Source: an uncultured Collinsella sp.
Lineage (GTDB): Bacteria; Actinomycetota; Coriobacteriia; Coriobacteriales; Coriobacteriaceae
Assembly (NCBI GenBank): GCA_900549275.1
Contig: URNU01000010.1
Coordinates: forward strand, 1-15,077
Length of the DNA stretch: 15,077 bases
Direction of reading: 5' to 3'
Shown: piece after piece, positions 14,343 to 15,077 of the stretch
How positions within the stretch are numbered: the stretch's first letter is position 1
How the letters are laid out: each line of letters starts with the position of its first letter
Made by a program: the position numbers and the translations under genes
Notes under the pieces: generated by a model
What the model was told of the DNA's origin: nothing
The model's database searches: none
What the model saw: the letters and a program-made list of their open reading frames with translations, nothing else

Positions 14343-15077
14343 TTATAAAACGATACCGTCCATGGAATTGGCAACATCCTGAACAAGCCCGGCACGAACG
14401 GCCTGGGCCGCAGCAAGCGTACCGTTCTTAACGGCCTCGACCGACGTAGCACCGTGGCCGATCAACACGACGCCGCGCAGGCCCAGCAGGATCGCGCCGC
14501 CTTTGGCATCGCCCGAAAGCTTGGCCTTAATCTCGCGCATCTGCTTTTTAATGAGCAGCGCGGCGATCTTGGTGCCGAGCGAGGACATAAAGGCGCCCTT
14601 GAGCTCCTGAAGCAACAACTTGGCAGCACCCTCGGTGGCCTTGAGCGCAATGTTGCCCGACATGCCGTCGGCGACCACGACGTCAAAATTGCCCGACGTA
14701 AGATCGGTGCCCTCGCAGTTGCCCACAAAGCCGGGAACCGCGGCCTTCATGGCCGGAAAGCACGACTTGGTAAAGTTGGAGCCCTTCTCGTCCTCGGTGC
14801 CGTTGGCAAGCAGGCCCACACGCGGATGCTCAATGCCCAAAACCACGCGGGCATAGGCAGCACCCATCTGGGCAAAACGCACCATGTCGTCGACCTCGAC
14901 ATCGGGGTTGGCGCCCATGTCGCACAGCACCGTCAGGCCACCGGCGCGATTGGGCAGTGCGTTGGTCAGGCACGGACGGACCGGCTGCTTCTTACCCTCC
15001 GCCAAATACCTAAACGGCGTGACGTAGGCCGTGGCGGCAGCGGTCATGGCACCGGTCGAGCCGGCCGAGAAAAACGC
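14343..15077 (-). CDS. plsX: phosphate acyltransferase PlsX, 5' end beyond window
   Basis: Converts acyl-ACP and phosphate to acyl-phosphate, the substrate of PlsY in the first step of phospholipid synthesis. It acts at the membrane surface and uses the product of the neighbouring gene as carrier. The visible part is the C-terminal 244 residues; it starts outside the right edge, and the first visible residues AFFSAGSTGAM match the internal SAGNTGA motif of the family. Further motifs: CDMGANPDVEVDD, VGLLANGTEDEKGSNFTK and GNFDVVVADGMSGNIALK. The C-terminus aligns with full-length PlsX, so the 3' end is intact. It heads the visible part of the plsX-acpP-rnc-smc-ftsY-ffh cluster. Confidence 0.95.
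   Translation of the reverse strand, partial: AFFSAGSTGAMTAAATAYVTPFRYLAEGKKQPVRPCLTNALPNRAGGLTVLCDMGANPDVEVDDMVRFAQMGAAYARVVLGIEHPRVGLLANGTEDEKGSNFTKSCFPAMKAAVPGFVGNCEGTDLTSGNFDVVVADGMSGNIALKATEGAAKLLLQELKGAFMSSLGTKIAALLIKKQMREIKAKLSGDAKGGAILLGLRGVVLIGHGATSVEAVKNGTLAAAQAVRAGLVQDVANSMDGIVL

Noticed and set aside
10670..14348. Long rightward frames opposite smc, rnc and acpP
   Set aside because: Compositionally biased Ala/Leu/Arg/Gly translations without recognisable domains; smc is intact on the other strand.

Overview
The window is about 15 kb of gene-dense, GC-rich chromosomal DNA (roughly 60% G+C by eye). The gene content is almost entirely bacterial housekeeping. Protein style (clostridial-like DHFR and thymidylate synthase variants, GTG and TTG starts with clear Shine-Dalgarno sequences, high GC) suggests an anaerobic Actinomycetota of the Coriobacteriia, probably Collinsella or a close relative. 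That placement is an inference from remembered family features, not from a search.

Left part (1-3800): the first 581 codons of the membrane AAA protease FtsH run leftward off the edge. Divergent from it is a compact CobO-type corrinoid adenosyltransferase gene. It converges on a leftward MATE-family multidrug/organic-cation exporter. Between the convergent genes lies a long near-perfect inverted repeat that contains the exporter's stop codon.

Middle part (3867-7290): a leftward SpoU/TrmH-type RNA 2'-O-methyltransferase, then a leftward thyA-folA pair (thymidylate synthase and dihydrofolate reductase, 9 nt apart). These couple dTMP synthesis to recycling of the dihydrofolate it produces. Divergent from thyA is a two-domain protein: an N-terminal DUF134 helix-turn-helix region and a C-terminal NifX/NifB-like cofactor-binding region ending in a Cys/His-rich tail. 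The promoter region between them carries two copies of a CATATG-centred palindrome exactly 53 bp apart. The gene also has a strong internal Shine-Dalgarno and ATG at the domain boundary. This is the most interesting locus in the window.

Right part (7250-15077): a leftward operon in the order plsX (partial), acpP, rnc, smc, ftsY, ffh, closed by a strong intrinsic terminator at 7250-7281. The genes from acpP to ffh are 3-10 nt apart or overlap by 1 nt. The operon joins phospholipid/fatty-acid synthesis (PlsX, acyl carrier protein), RNA processing (RNase III), chromosome condensation (SMC) and both protein components of the signal recognition particle pathway (FtsY, Ffh).

No rRNA, tRNA, CRISPR array, insertion sequence or phage gene was seen, and no gene-free stretch exceeds about 170 bases. 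I found no convincing new multi-gene system. The findings are mainly regulatory architecture, one possible dual-product gene, an intergenic repeat element and several unusual active-site residues.
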